From: Paraphoma chrysanthemicola | Lineage: Eukaryota > Ascomycota > Dothideomycetes > Pleosporales > Phaeosphaeriaceae | Assembly (NCBI GenBank): GCA_020744225.1 | Contig: JAGMWG010000012.1 | Span: 248,001-312,000 of the forward strand | DNA: 64,000 nt | Direction: 5' to 3' | Shown here: one piece after another, positions 21,253-31,034 of the stretch | How positions within the stretch are numbered: the first letter of the stretch is position 1 | Layout: each line of letters begins with the position of its first letter | The notes under the pieces: generated by a model | Seen by the model: the letters and a program-made list of their open reading frames with translations, nothing else | Databases searched by the model: none | What the model was told of the DNA's origin: nothing | Position numbers and translations under genes: made by a program

Positions 21253-24200
21253 TTAGTCTTCACCGAAGACTGTCTTGTAATTCTCCAGTAATGCCTGGAC
21301 GGCAACTCGCTGTTGTTGCATGTCGGTAAGCTCGCGTTGAATATCCATGGGCCGCAGGATTGTGGGCGCAAACACTACTGCGAGGTTGAGCGGCGTCATC
21401 TGCGAGCACGTTAGTATGTCTCCACGGATGAGACGTAGATTTGACTTACAAGGTTGTCGCTGGCATGCTGAATGACACGCGAGAGATGGAACACCAAAAA
21501 TTGCAGGGTGTCGCGATGGGCTTTGGGTGTCTCGTTGACTGCAGCTTGCAGAGCCCTGGATTGCGCCTCAGGATCTTCGAGTTCTGTTTGACGTTAGATG
21601 TTGTTGCAACATGGTTGGCAATTAACTTACGGCCAGCTTCCAGAAATTGGTCATACACAGCAAAGGTGATGAGAGGAACAGGAAGCCTACGGAAGTAGTT
21701 CTTCAAGGCGGATGTGACAGCATGGATGTCCAGGTCCGGGTCTGATAGATCGTGATCGTTGTCGTTCTCGAAGCCACTGCGGACTTGGTTGACTTGTGAA
21801 GTGCCGCCACTCTTGCGGTAGATGCCCTCAACATCCATCCCGCGCAGCTCGACTTCTTCTATACAGCGACTGACAATTCTCGGAATCATCTGCTTCTCGA
21901 CCTCGCATCGTGCGGTGAGGTCAGATCCGAAGAGCACAGTGCTAGCGTCAGCAGCCAAGTTGACGTTGCTGCTGTTCTGCTGCATGGGCCTGAAGCGGTC
22001 GTTGGGGCCTGGTCTCACGTTGGAGGGTGCTTTGTTGCCGAACCAGGCTCGGGGTGTGCCTGCCTCCTCCTTACTCTTGATCGAGCTCGACATTGACGCG
22101 AGGTCGGGCTGTGTATGAACAGATCCATATGGTGTTCCAATGACCTTGATGTTATACTCTTCCTGCTTGGGCTCGGATGCGAATGCACCTTTGAATCCCT
22201 TTGTCACATTCTTTGTGATGGCTTGGCCACCCTTCTTCCAGGTCGAGAACTTGTTAGGCTTGCCCGTCTTGCGTATGTTAACAACCTGGGGCTGGGCAAC
22301 CGAGACTTCGGTGTCGCCTTCGTGAAGATTTGCGAAGGAAGGTTCATGTGGTAAGCCGTGCACATCCACAGAGAGGTCCGATTTACCACCCTTCAGTTGA
22401 GGATTATAGATGCCCAGGCCGTTTGCCGATGTGTCGTAATTTTGCGCACTCTTCTTGTTGTTCTGGAATGTCTTTTGGATGTTGTCCAGAAGTTCTCGAT
22501 TCATGGTGTTCAGCTTGGCGTTCGCTGCAGTGAGCGATTCGTACTCCTGGAAGCCCTTGTCTTTCATCTGTATCAAGTTTGAAATCTCGTCCGTCAACTC
22601 GGCTCTCTTTGAGATAAGGTCTTCTATTTGGCCCGAGAGTTGGTCTTTGAGCTTGTGCAAAGAGTTACCAAAGTCTTTCAAAATGTCTGACTTGAGCTGA
22701 TTCAGGTCCATTGAGCCATTGCTGTCTTTAGCCCGCTTTAGGTGTTCAGTCATGATCTCAAGCTCGCGTATCACAACTTCGCGCTGCGTGTCCAGGACAG
22801 CCATTGTGTTGCGCTTCTCCCTGAGCACAGTGTTGGCCTGTCTTATATCGGCCGCACTGTGCATCGACTCCTGCAGTCCGTTCTTCTCGGCTTCTAGTTC
22901 CGCAATGCGTTGCTGAGCTCTGCGGAGCTCGTTGCGGAGATTGACTCCTTCCAAGCTTGTATCTGGTGATGCCACTGTGGGACTGCTAATCTCAATAGAC
23001 CCATTTGTAGGCCATTTCTTGTGGCCTCGCGAGTTGTTGATTGAGCCACGGTCGCTGAAGCTGCGCCCATGCTTAGACACCGCGTTCGAGACGCGTCGGA
23101 ACACACCACCGTCCCTTTCGTCTTTATCACCCTGACTGCCGAGTAAACGCGCAAAGTCCTCGTCCATGGAAAAGTCTCCCTGATGACTATATCGAGGCAG
23201 TCCAGACGCTTGGTGAGCATCTCGCGAAGCTTCACTTTGCACGCTGCTGGTGGATTCACTGTTCTTATGAGTCTGGGGTGGTGGTGGAGGGTGAGGCGGA
23301 GCACGGGGAGAAGTGAATGTTTGCGCTGAAGGAGGTGGAGGTCGCCCAGCTGACCGCGCGGGTGGAACAGGCACATCTGGGAAATTTTTCGAGGGCGGTG
23401 AATCCACAGGATTTGTGATGCCCAAACCTGCATTTAGTAGCGACGATGCCGCTGCAGTGGACGATGTGCGTTCGGGGTGGCTTAATGTGGGTGTGGTGGG
23501 TGAAGGACCAGGCCTATCGGACCTCGTGAGAGACGCGGAGGGCTTCAGGCCAGAAGGATTGAGCGAATCTCCCCGCGCCGGCCGTTCGACCACACGCTCG
23601 ACACGGGTATTAGAGTAGGAACTGAAGGACGAGCCTGACGTGTCCGGTGAGTCCTGTCCTGCGGCTGGAGGAGACGACGTAAAGTTGGGGTCAATTAGCG
23701 GTCTGCTCAGCCGCGCAGACATGTCTACCATGGGAGAGCTGGAGTGGTCCTGCTGCGGCTGAGGAGGCGTCTTCGAGTCGGAATCTTTACGCTTTGCCTC
23801 GGCTTTTTTGTTTTTAGGCACTTCTTGCAATTTGAACGGCTCGCTCGCAGACGGTGCAGGAGAGGCATGCTGACTTTTCGACCGATCAGGAGCTGAAGGA
23901 GAGTCTGCAACGTCCTTCCTCTTGCGCAGCGTGTCGACCAGATGGTCTGAAGGCTGCCGCCCCTTCTCCTGATAGGCAATGTGAGGACTTGTCGGTGGCC
24001 TCCTCTCTGTCGATGCAGACCGCGATTTGTTCTCCTTGAGAGCCTCCCGATGGTCGCCCGACGGTCGGTTGAAGTAGTCTCGGCCGCTCTTTGGTTCGTT
24101 GGCCGTTGTTTGGCCTGTTCCCATTGTCCGATCGGAGAATTTACTCGTCGGTCTGCCTAGGGGTGACGGCCCAGGGGCAGTGTTGGGGTCGAGGGCGAAA

Positions 24201-25146
24201 GGCAGCAAGATGCCGTCGTCGGCAGCATCAGGCATTTCGACGTGGCTGTTGTCCTTGTTGTAGGTCGTGGCAGGAAGGGTCACATTGTCTGTGGGTGCGG
24301 AGGTCAGCGATCCAATAGCCCGACCCAGCGTTTCGTGCGTACCTCTTCGCATCATGTCGGCGACCGCGGGGGACGGGTCGCGCCTGCTATTGGAGTTGGA
24401 GGCCGAGTCGCCCCTTCTCGAATGGGGCGGTCTGGGGGAGACATCTGTCGTGGTCGGCTCGGAGAAGACATCAGACGGCGTGTCAATGTCAGGAGTGAAG
24501 GCGGGTCGCTGGTGGTCTACCTGGCCAGGCAAGGCGGGCAACGACTTGTCCACTTTGGGGGCGGCGGGTGCAGGCGGTTTTTTTGACTTTTTGCGCCGCC
24601 GAGCCATGAGCGACTCGTGGCAAGACATGCAAAAGATGCCCTGCGAGGTGCGGGCATAGCGCAGGTTCTCAATCTTTCGCTTGCAGTTGCGGCAGCGGAA
24701 GCAGTTGGCGCAGAAGGCCTGGTCGCCCGTCAGGATGGCCAGGTCCTCGATCTTATTGCCGCAGTGGTTGCAGCTGTATGTGCAGTTGTTGCATATCAGC
24801 GAGCCGTCGCCGAGCAGCAGCAGGTTTGCGTCCGAGTCAAGGAGGGTGCCACACGTGTTGCAGCGGAAGCAGTCGATGTGCCATCGGTTCCCCGCTGTTC
24901 AATGTCAGTGTGCCATTCGACGGCAAGAGCGAGCGGGCGTGGGCGGGCAGGCGCGAGGGACGTGGTGTCTTGCTGAGAAATGCATACCGAGCTCAAACGC
25001 CTTTCCCTCCTCGAGAATCTGGGCTGCGGTTAGCGACTGCGCACGCTGCTGGATAGGGCCTGTTCTACCTCTCCGCATCCCTTGCACGGATACACGACAT
25101 CGTCCTGGTCGGTCGGCGACTCTGGGTAGGCTCCTGGCGAGTCCAT
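21253..25146 (-). CDS. LIM-domain Rho GTPase-activating protein (Rga family)
   Basis: Five exons (25146-25069, 25018-24988, 24894-21631, 21583-21450, 21399-21253) give 3654 nt, 1217 residues. Two LIM zinc fingers fill residues about 21-135 (CKGCGE, WHIDCFRCNTC, CNNCTYSCNHC, CFRCRNC, CMSCHE), the tandem found in Rga1/Rga2. A very long Ser/Pro-rich disordered linker follows, then a coiled coil (about 685-850, RRAQQRIAELEAEKNGL), and a C-terminal RhoGAP domain (about 1020-1205) with the arginine finger in EGIYRKSGG and the LKNYFRRLPVPLI and NLAVVFAPTILRP motifs. By family it switches off Cdc42/Rho GTPases at sites of polarised growth and septation. The first donor is GTAGAA, weaker than the rest, but the join KGCGE/ILEEGKAFELAG is exactly the family sequence. 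The second exon is only 31 nt. Confidence 0.93.
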
Positions 25147-28100
25147 GCTGCCTCAGACCAGCCGTTGCGTGTGCAGAGCGAGCTTCTGCGCACGCAAATG
25201 AATTGGCTGAATTCGCCGTGTGGCAGATGTCGCAGCAGTCGCAGCCGTGGGGAGAGAGCCGGCCTCAGATACGGGCAGACTGGCTGATCGACAGGCGTGG
25301 TGTGCGGCGAGCAGTGTCGGCAATGGCCAAAAGTGATGTACAACTAATCTTCGCAATCGCCAGCTGTGCAACCCGGGGCCTCGCGCGAGAGGTAACAACA
25401 GAGCACAAGCAGCGGCAACAGCAGCGTGAAGCCGTAGAGCAAGAGTGAAGAAGTCGCCTGCACCTGCGCTGAGAATCCTCCGAGTCTCGAGCTCCAGCGT
25501 GCGTCCCAGTCCCCTCCCTCTTGGTAGTGCGGAAAGCCAATGGCAAACCATGCAGGGGGTGTAGCCGTCTGTGCCCAAGGGTCCTTCACAGCAATCGAAT
25601 CGGGACGCTTTGACTGCACGGCACACACACCTGAGGCTGCCAGCGACAGCAATTAGCGAGCGGCGTCCGTGAGCGTGAGAACGCCTGATCAGTGTCTCTG
25701 CGGGGGCGACGCGACCATGCCGTTCGCCCATTTCAGCGCCAGCTCGTCCATCACGACCCTTAGCATCGCAGAAGTAATCTTCTCTTCACCGCACCACTGC
25801 GGCCAGCGTCAGCCGCGAGGCAACGTGCGTCTGACGACTTTTGAAACACTCTGGACCGGACCCTGGCCGCGCATCGACCCCACCGCGCCAGTCCGAAACA
25901 GACAAAGTGCCTACCTCCACACTTTGTGAGGTCGACGATCGCGGGCGGCTGTTCACCTTGGCTATATCAGCTCAATATTGAACCACCTCCACCAGCATCA
26001 TTGACGTCGCTTGACTTGCCCAAGCTGTGGCGGGGCGTCAAGCGCTTGCTGCTGAGCGCTATCTGCTGACCACCATGACTCCATCGCGCACTCCGGCTGA
26101 ATCAACCGTGACGGACTCAGCGAGGGAAACGCGGCAGAGTCCTCCCGTATCGCAGACACAATTCAGGCCAGGACAGCCACACGCCCCGATGCAAACTCTC
26201 GAATAGGCAATGCCCCTCGAAACGCCTCCCGGAAATAGATGCACGTAATCGCGACCCATGGCCTGCTAATAGGCGTCATCCACCATCAGCACGCTCCCTA
26301 ATGCTTGACATAGATTGCCATGCAGGTACGCCGCCAGGCGGTCGACTAAGAAATGACAAGTTGCTCCCGTAAGACGCAGCCTCAAAGACAAGTGCAGTCT
26401 CAGCCTTAGTCGCACAGAGGTCGCCGCAACACGTGTCCGCCTAGGAATGACAGAAAACGTCCTCCATTACAGGAGATTAGAGGAGCCGCCAACACCTGTT
26501 GATATGGCCTTTTCGGCAGCACAATGTGTGCTAACCGTAGCCAGAACGTCTATATCAGCGCCGGTTGAGAGCTTCCGAGGCCAATATGGCCTCCGTGTCG
26601 CACCTCCAGGCACGCTTTTCTTGAGAACAGCTCCGTGCACGCGATGCTGTGTGATGAATGCGCCTCTTGTCTAATCATCCATACTAATCTCGCTCTATTG
26701 CAATTTACGATCCAGGTCAACTTTTACCGAGCCACAATCTTGAGACGAGCGGAATAGCAAGGGATCACGTAGGTGTTTCATCGTGCCGGACGGTGCCTGA
26801 ACGATCCCCGTCTGCAGGTCTTGTCCTCTTCAGGAAGCAACACCAGCCAAACACCAACATCATCTTTAAGTGCAAGGCACGTAAGGCAATGCAGGCCTCC
26901 GACACGCGACGTGGCGGCATTCTTGTCCTACGCGTGTTACCCGCCAGACGTTGCCCTTGTGTCATGGTCCATTTGCTACTATTGGCTGGAACTTGAACAG
27001 CAACCACGGACCGCAAATTTCTAACAACAGCCATGCAAGATGCAACAAAAGCTCTAGAAGGACCTAAGTACAAAACATAAACCTGGATGTCGGGCCCGCT
27101 CCGGCACATTGCCGCAAAGTCTTCCAGCATCTTCGTTAGACGCACGATTATCCTCTTCATGAGTCGTTTGAAGAGGTGCCACTTCGTTTGATCCCCGGCT
27201 TGATATCCGCCCCATGCTCAATGCCGAGTCAGAACGCTGCAATCGCGCGATTGGGTTTCGGTACATTGCGAGATACCGATCCGAGACGAGTCAAGCTTAT
27301 GCCACTGACTAGTGTTATTTTCCTATACACTGGCATGTCGGTCGTACCACGGTCTGGGTAACTTTAGTTGATGATAGAGTTTGACCATCATGTCATGTCA
27401 ACACGGCAAGCCGAGGGTTTGTTCCTGCTACAGAAGTATATTTCTTACGAAAGTGTACCTAGCAGCAAGGTATTACCTATCATACGGTATCTTTATCATT
27501 CTCTTGATGTTTTGTTACGGTCACATGATTCATGCAACCGTCAGTACAGCTCACAGGTGCCATCCAATGCAAGCACGTGTTCTTGCAATATGGCCCCTAA
27601 CCTTTTGTCTTGAAAAGTCTTGCAACTTCCCACGATATCCCAATATGGTAAAAATAAGCAACTAAGAGGATGTCTTCAGTGATCATTTGTGTTTTACAAT
27701 TTCATAGTTGCTTGCTCATCGTTCATCATCCAATGGTGATCACCATCTAAAATATGCTTCCACTGCACAGATATGTCTATGAGTTCTTGCTCAAGACTAT
27801 GGAACTTAGTAAGGTTAAACCACTCAGCTTGCCGCGTCCGGTATCGGATTCGTCGGCTTGAACGTCCGCATTGGCCTCCGCGGACTTGCTAAGCTTCACA
27901 TCTCATTGCTCAACCTTCAACTTGCACTATCCAGCTCGAGCAAATGTTAGGTCGCGGATATCGATTATAGTGGGGCTGGTGCATGGTTGACAGAGCTTAC
28001 TGACAGCTACCCCGCGCCAACGGCTACATGAGGAAAGAGCTATGCATGTGGGGGTATTTAACCATCACACATTTTCTGAAAGACTCCGTTCCTCTTCTCT

Positions 28101-28154
28101 TCCACATCAATCGATTCTTTCCGTCCATCTCAGATCCACCATCCGTATACCTCC
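25147..28154. other. Gene-poor 3-kb stretch between the RhoGAP and THI4
   Basis: No gene supported. The first 600 bp next to the RhoGAP start are GC-rich and hold overlapping open frames on both strands (for example 25153-25731 minus), a sign of base composition rather than of coding. From 26 to 28 kb frames are short and domain-free. Long leaders or promoters of the two divergent genes are the simplest content. Confidence 0.4.
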
Positions 28155-28187
28155 ATGACTTCCACAGTCTGTAGAAGGACCAGCTAA
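28155..28187 (+). promoter_or_regulatory. Upstream ORF 1 of the THI4 leader (10 codons)
   Basis: ATG at 28155, stop TAA at 28185. It lies upstream of the riboswitch and would be translated only if transcription starts before it, which cannot be seen here. Confidence 0.35.
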
Positions 28188-28190
28188 CAA

Positions 28191-28388
28191 ATGCATAGAT
28201 ACTCATCAGCAAGTATGGCACCCACGGTGCAAGACCTCGTCTGCACGCGGGCATTATCCACAAGCCATCAAGGTATATTAGCTAAGTATACGCATGAACC
28301 GGTGTTCGTCTCCAGTGACCATTGCCTACTCTTCACTGAGCAGGTAATGGAAGCTGGATTCGATCTGAGATTATACGGTCGAACTTGA
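28191..28388 (+). promoter_or_regulatory. Upstream ORF 2 of the THI4 leader, running into the aptamer
   Basis: ATG 28191; in unspliced RNA it reads 65 codons and stops with TGA at 28386-28388, inside the TPP aptamer just before the P5 hairpin. If the leader intron is spliced from 28273 to 28463, it becomes shorter and stops at 28480, 11 nt before the THI4 ATG. If the donor inside the aptamer at 28344 is used, the uORF reads out of frame across the THI4 start. Confidence 0.5.
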
Positions 28389-28463
28389 TCTGGATAATAC
28401 CAGCGTTAAGGACATGCTCTTGCTTCCATCTCCTCTAGCGGGAGCAAACTTAACAAGTTGCAG
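28273..28463 (+). promoter_or_regulatory. Probable 5' leader intron of THI4 carrying the riboswitch
   Basis: Donor GTATAT at 28273 (alternatives GTATAC at 28286 and GTAATG at 28344), branch-like CTTAAC and acceptor TTGCAG ending at 28463. The whole TPP aptamer is inside, the layout known from fungal thiamine genes, where TPP chooses between splice products. Confidence 0.65.
28292..28417 (+). promoter_or_regulatory. TPP riboswitch (THI element)
   Basis: The conserved core is plain: CTGAGA at 28365-28370 and TGATCTGGATAATACCAGCG at 28386-28405, the eukaryotic/bacterial THI-box signature. Helices that can be drawn: P1 GCATG (28292-28296) with CATGC (28413-28417); P2 ACCG (28298-28301) with CGGT (28376-28379); a long P3 with TCCAG/CTGGA and CCATTGCCT/AGGTAATGG; P5 CTGG (28390-28393) with CCAG (28400-28403). 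It lies about 75 nt before the THI4 ATG. By established knowledge such elements bind thiamine pyrophosphate and lower THI4 expression through alternative splicing. The donor region GGTATATT at 28272-28279 can pair partly with the GGATAATACC of the aptamer core. Confidence 0.93.
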
Positions 28464-28491
28464 GCTTTAGCACTCCGTGAACATTGTCGAC

Positions 28492-29540
28492 ATGTCTCCT
28501 CCAGCTGCTACCTTTGACATCCCAACTGCCTCCGTTGGCACTTCCAATGGCTTGAGCATCAAGAAGGATCTCGCTGTTAAGCCCGCTGCTGCCAATGGCG
28601 TCGCCAAGTCTCTGGCTGAGATCGAGAATGATTGGGAGAAGTTCACTTTCGCTCCGATCCGTGAGTCTCAGGTTTCTCGCGCTATGACGCGTCGCTACTT
28701 CAACGACCTGGACACATACGCCGAGTCGGATGTTGTCATCATCGGCGCAGGATCCTGCGGTCTTAGCGCAGCTTACACCCTTGCTACCAAGCGTCCCGAT
28801 CTCAAGATCGCTATGGTCGAAGCCAGTGTGGCTCCAGGTGGTGGAGCTTGGCTCGGTGGACAGCTCTTCAGCGCCATGGTCATGCGCAAGCCCGCTGAGC
28901 TCTTCCTGAACGAGATTGGCGTGCCTTACGATGACGAGGGCGACTTTGTTGTTGTGAAGCATGCTGCCCTCTTCACGTCCACGCTGTTGAGCAAGGTCCT
29001 GCAGTTCCCGAACGTCAAGCTCTTCAACGCCACGGCTGTCGAGGACCTGATTACTCGTCCTGCTCCCACTTCCACTGACCCGAACGCTGTTCGTATTGCT
29101 GGCGTTGTGACCAACTGGACTTTGGTGTCTATGCACCACGATGGCACGTTGATCCATTCATCTCTTTGCCACATCTCACTAATGTCATTACAGATCAGTC
29201 CTGCATGGACCCCAACACCATCAACGCACCCCTTGTCATCTCTACTACCGGCCATGACGGACCATTTGGTGCTTTCAGCGTCAAGCGCCTCGTCTCTATG
29301 CAACAGCTTCCCCAGCTCGGCGGCATGCGTGGCCTCGACATGCGCACCGCCGAAGACGCCATCGTCAAGCGCACCCGCGAGGTCGTCCCTGGCTTGATTG
29401 TCGGTGGCATGGAACTAAGTGAGGTCGACGGTGCAAACCGTATGGGTCCTACTTTCGGCGCCATGGCTCTCAGCGGCGTCAAGGCTGCTGAGGAGGCCGT
29501 CCGCGTTTGGGACGAGAGGAAGGTCCAGAATGACGAGTAA
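28492..29540 (+). CDS. thi4: Thiamine thiazole synthase THI4
   Basis: Two exons (28492-29143, 29194-29540) give 999 nt, 332 residues. It makes the thiazole half of thiamine from NAD+ and glycine with sulfur taken from its own cysteine. Visible: the dinucleotide-binding VVIIGAGSCGLSAAY near residues 80-94, the GGGAWLGGQLFSAM loop, the suicide cysteine (Cys221 here, equivalent to Cys205 of yeast) in HHDDQSCMDPN, and C-terminal GPTFGAMALSGVKAAEEA. The intron has a GC donor (GCACGT at 29144) and a CAG acceptor at 29193, with CTAAT branch; only this join gives the invariant HHDDQSCMDP. Read through, the frame shifts and stops at 29397. A TPP riboswitch precedes it. ATG 28492 is the first in frame after the leader acceptor. 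Confidence 0.96.
29144..29193 (+). other. GC-AG intron within THI4
   Basis: 50 nt, donor GCACGT, acceptor TTACAG. No GT donor near it restores the conserved protein. Confidence 0.8.
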
Positions 29541-29802
29541 AGAAACCAAGACCGAACTGCGCCCATGATAATGGGCCAAGGTGCCACAGTCTACATATTT
29601 TCGAATGCAAAACAGCCACTCGTTCACCTGCGAATCGTACACAGCCTCTCGAGTGACACAAACAGGGATTCTTATCTTCGCCTGATAGCTTTCGAACTAC
29701 CCTTTATAAACACCTCAAGCAGACACACACCACCATCCCAATTTCTACACATTCCATCCACCCATCCACCCAACGCTCACCCCCAGTCCCTAATCTCTAA
29801 CC

Positions 29803-30399
29803 ATGCCCCACCCCTGCCCCATCTGCCCCAGTTCCTTCCCCACCAAAGCCCGCCTCACCCAACACATAGGCACCAAAAAACTCAGTGCCGCCACTCGACA
29901 CACATGTCCCAAATGCACAAAAACATTCTGCAGGTTGGATTCCATGGAGTCACACCGCGACGCGCCCGCGCACGCATACATGTTCAAATGCAAACATTGT
30001 CCGCAACGTTTTGGCGCTAAGAGGGATGTGGCGCAGCATGAGGAGACGAAAGTACATGCTCGTAGTAGCGGCAAGAAGCTAAAGGAGAAGGCGAGAGTAG
30101 GAGGAGTAGGAGGGGAGAATGTTGTCGGTGGTGGTGTTGGTGTTGCTGGTGTACTTGAGAAAAAGAGGGGTGACGCTGGTGATGGATATATTGCCTTCGA
30201 TTACGACGACAACGACAGTGCTGCGCATTCAGACAATAACAGTGATGGTAGGATCGGAGCATCGTCATCATCTCCTCCCTATCGTCGTGCGGTGCAGGCT
30301 TATTACCCTGGTCTGGACGACGACCAGGATTGGGTTTTGTGCGATAAGGATTGTGGATGGTGTGGGCATTGTGGGGATGGGGTGGATTTTGATGATTAG
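29803..30399 (+). CDS. Small C2H2 zinc-finger protein
   Basis: Single exon, 198 residues. Three zinc-finger units near the N-terminus: CPICPSSFPTKARLTQHI (first unit, second His not in the usual place), CPKCTKTFCRLDSMESHRDAPAH and CKHCPQRFGAKRDVAQHEETKVH, the last two with full Cys2His2. The middle is a Lys-rich then Gly/Val-rich low-complexity stretch, followed by a Asp/Ser-rich acidic part, and the protein ends in a Cys-rich CDKDCGWCGHCG knot. It could be a nucleic-acid binding protein; no named ortholog is recognised. It is 262 bp downstream of THI4, same strand, with its own start. Confidence 0.75.
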   Translation: MPHPCPICPSSFPTKARLTQHIGTKKLSAATRHTCPKCTKTFCRLDSMESHRDAPAHAYMFKCKHCPQRFGAKRDVAQHEETKVHARSSGKKLKEKARVGGVGGENVVGGGVGVAGVLEKKRGDAGDGYIAFDYDDNDSAAHSDNNSDGRIGASSSSPPYRRAVQAYYPGLDDDQDWVLCDKDCGWCGHCGDGVDFDD

Positions 30400-31034
30400 G
30401 AAGATGTGAGTGTGTGGACTTAAAGGAATGAATCCTTATATCGCTGGGGTTGTAGGATATCCCTCGAGAGGATGGGCGTTGGAGGAAATGGACATGGCGA
30501 GACGTGAAGGACAGTCCATAACCATTTGAGTTGTAACTCTACGAAGAAGCAGAGAAGTGGATCCTGAGATTCCTACGAGGCTTTCGCCTGTAATCTTGCC
30601 ATAGATATACTATGCAGACACGGGCTCTTCAACATACGCAACGCGAAGTTCGACAGTGGTACACCCAACCAGTGGTGCACCCAACCTGCCAGGCAAAATG
30701 TCAAGATTTGAAATGTTGCATTAAACAAATACTACCAAAAAACGACACGCTACGCTGCGCTACCCATAGTATACAGTATACAGTGACGAAGACGAAGACG
30801 AAGACGAAGGCTGAACAAAGAAGTGACTGTTACGAAAACCTTTGACAGCCCATATGAAAACCTGCTTTTTCCCGTAAACTCCATTGAACAAAAAAAAGCC
30901 ACACATGTCCAACGCCCAAACAACGATGCCACTCAATAGCACTCCTCCGCAATCTCACTCAGTTTTGAGGAAGAGTCAAGCCGGGAATTGTACACGACTG
31001 TAACACCACAGATTCCGCACGAGGCATTGGCAAC
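30400..31034. other. Intergenic between the zinc-finger gene and STU1
   Basis: Convergent 3' ends. No gene supported; it carries a GAC/GAA triplet repeat near 30.8 kb. Confidence 0.4.
30785..30809. repeat. GACGAA hexamer repeat
   Basis: About four tandem copies of GACGAA in intergenic DNA. Confidence 0.75.

Noticed and set aside
25153..25731. 192-codon minus-strand frame upstream of the RhoGAP
   Set aside because: Overlapped by plus-strand frames of similar length in GC-rich DNA, no domain, Cys/Arg/Leu-rich translation typical of non-coding frames.
28024..28263. 79-codon minus-strand frame over the THI4 leader
   Set aside because: No domain, and it lies antisense to the riboswitch leader.
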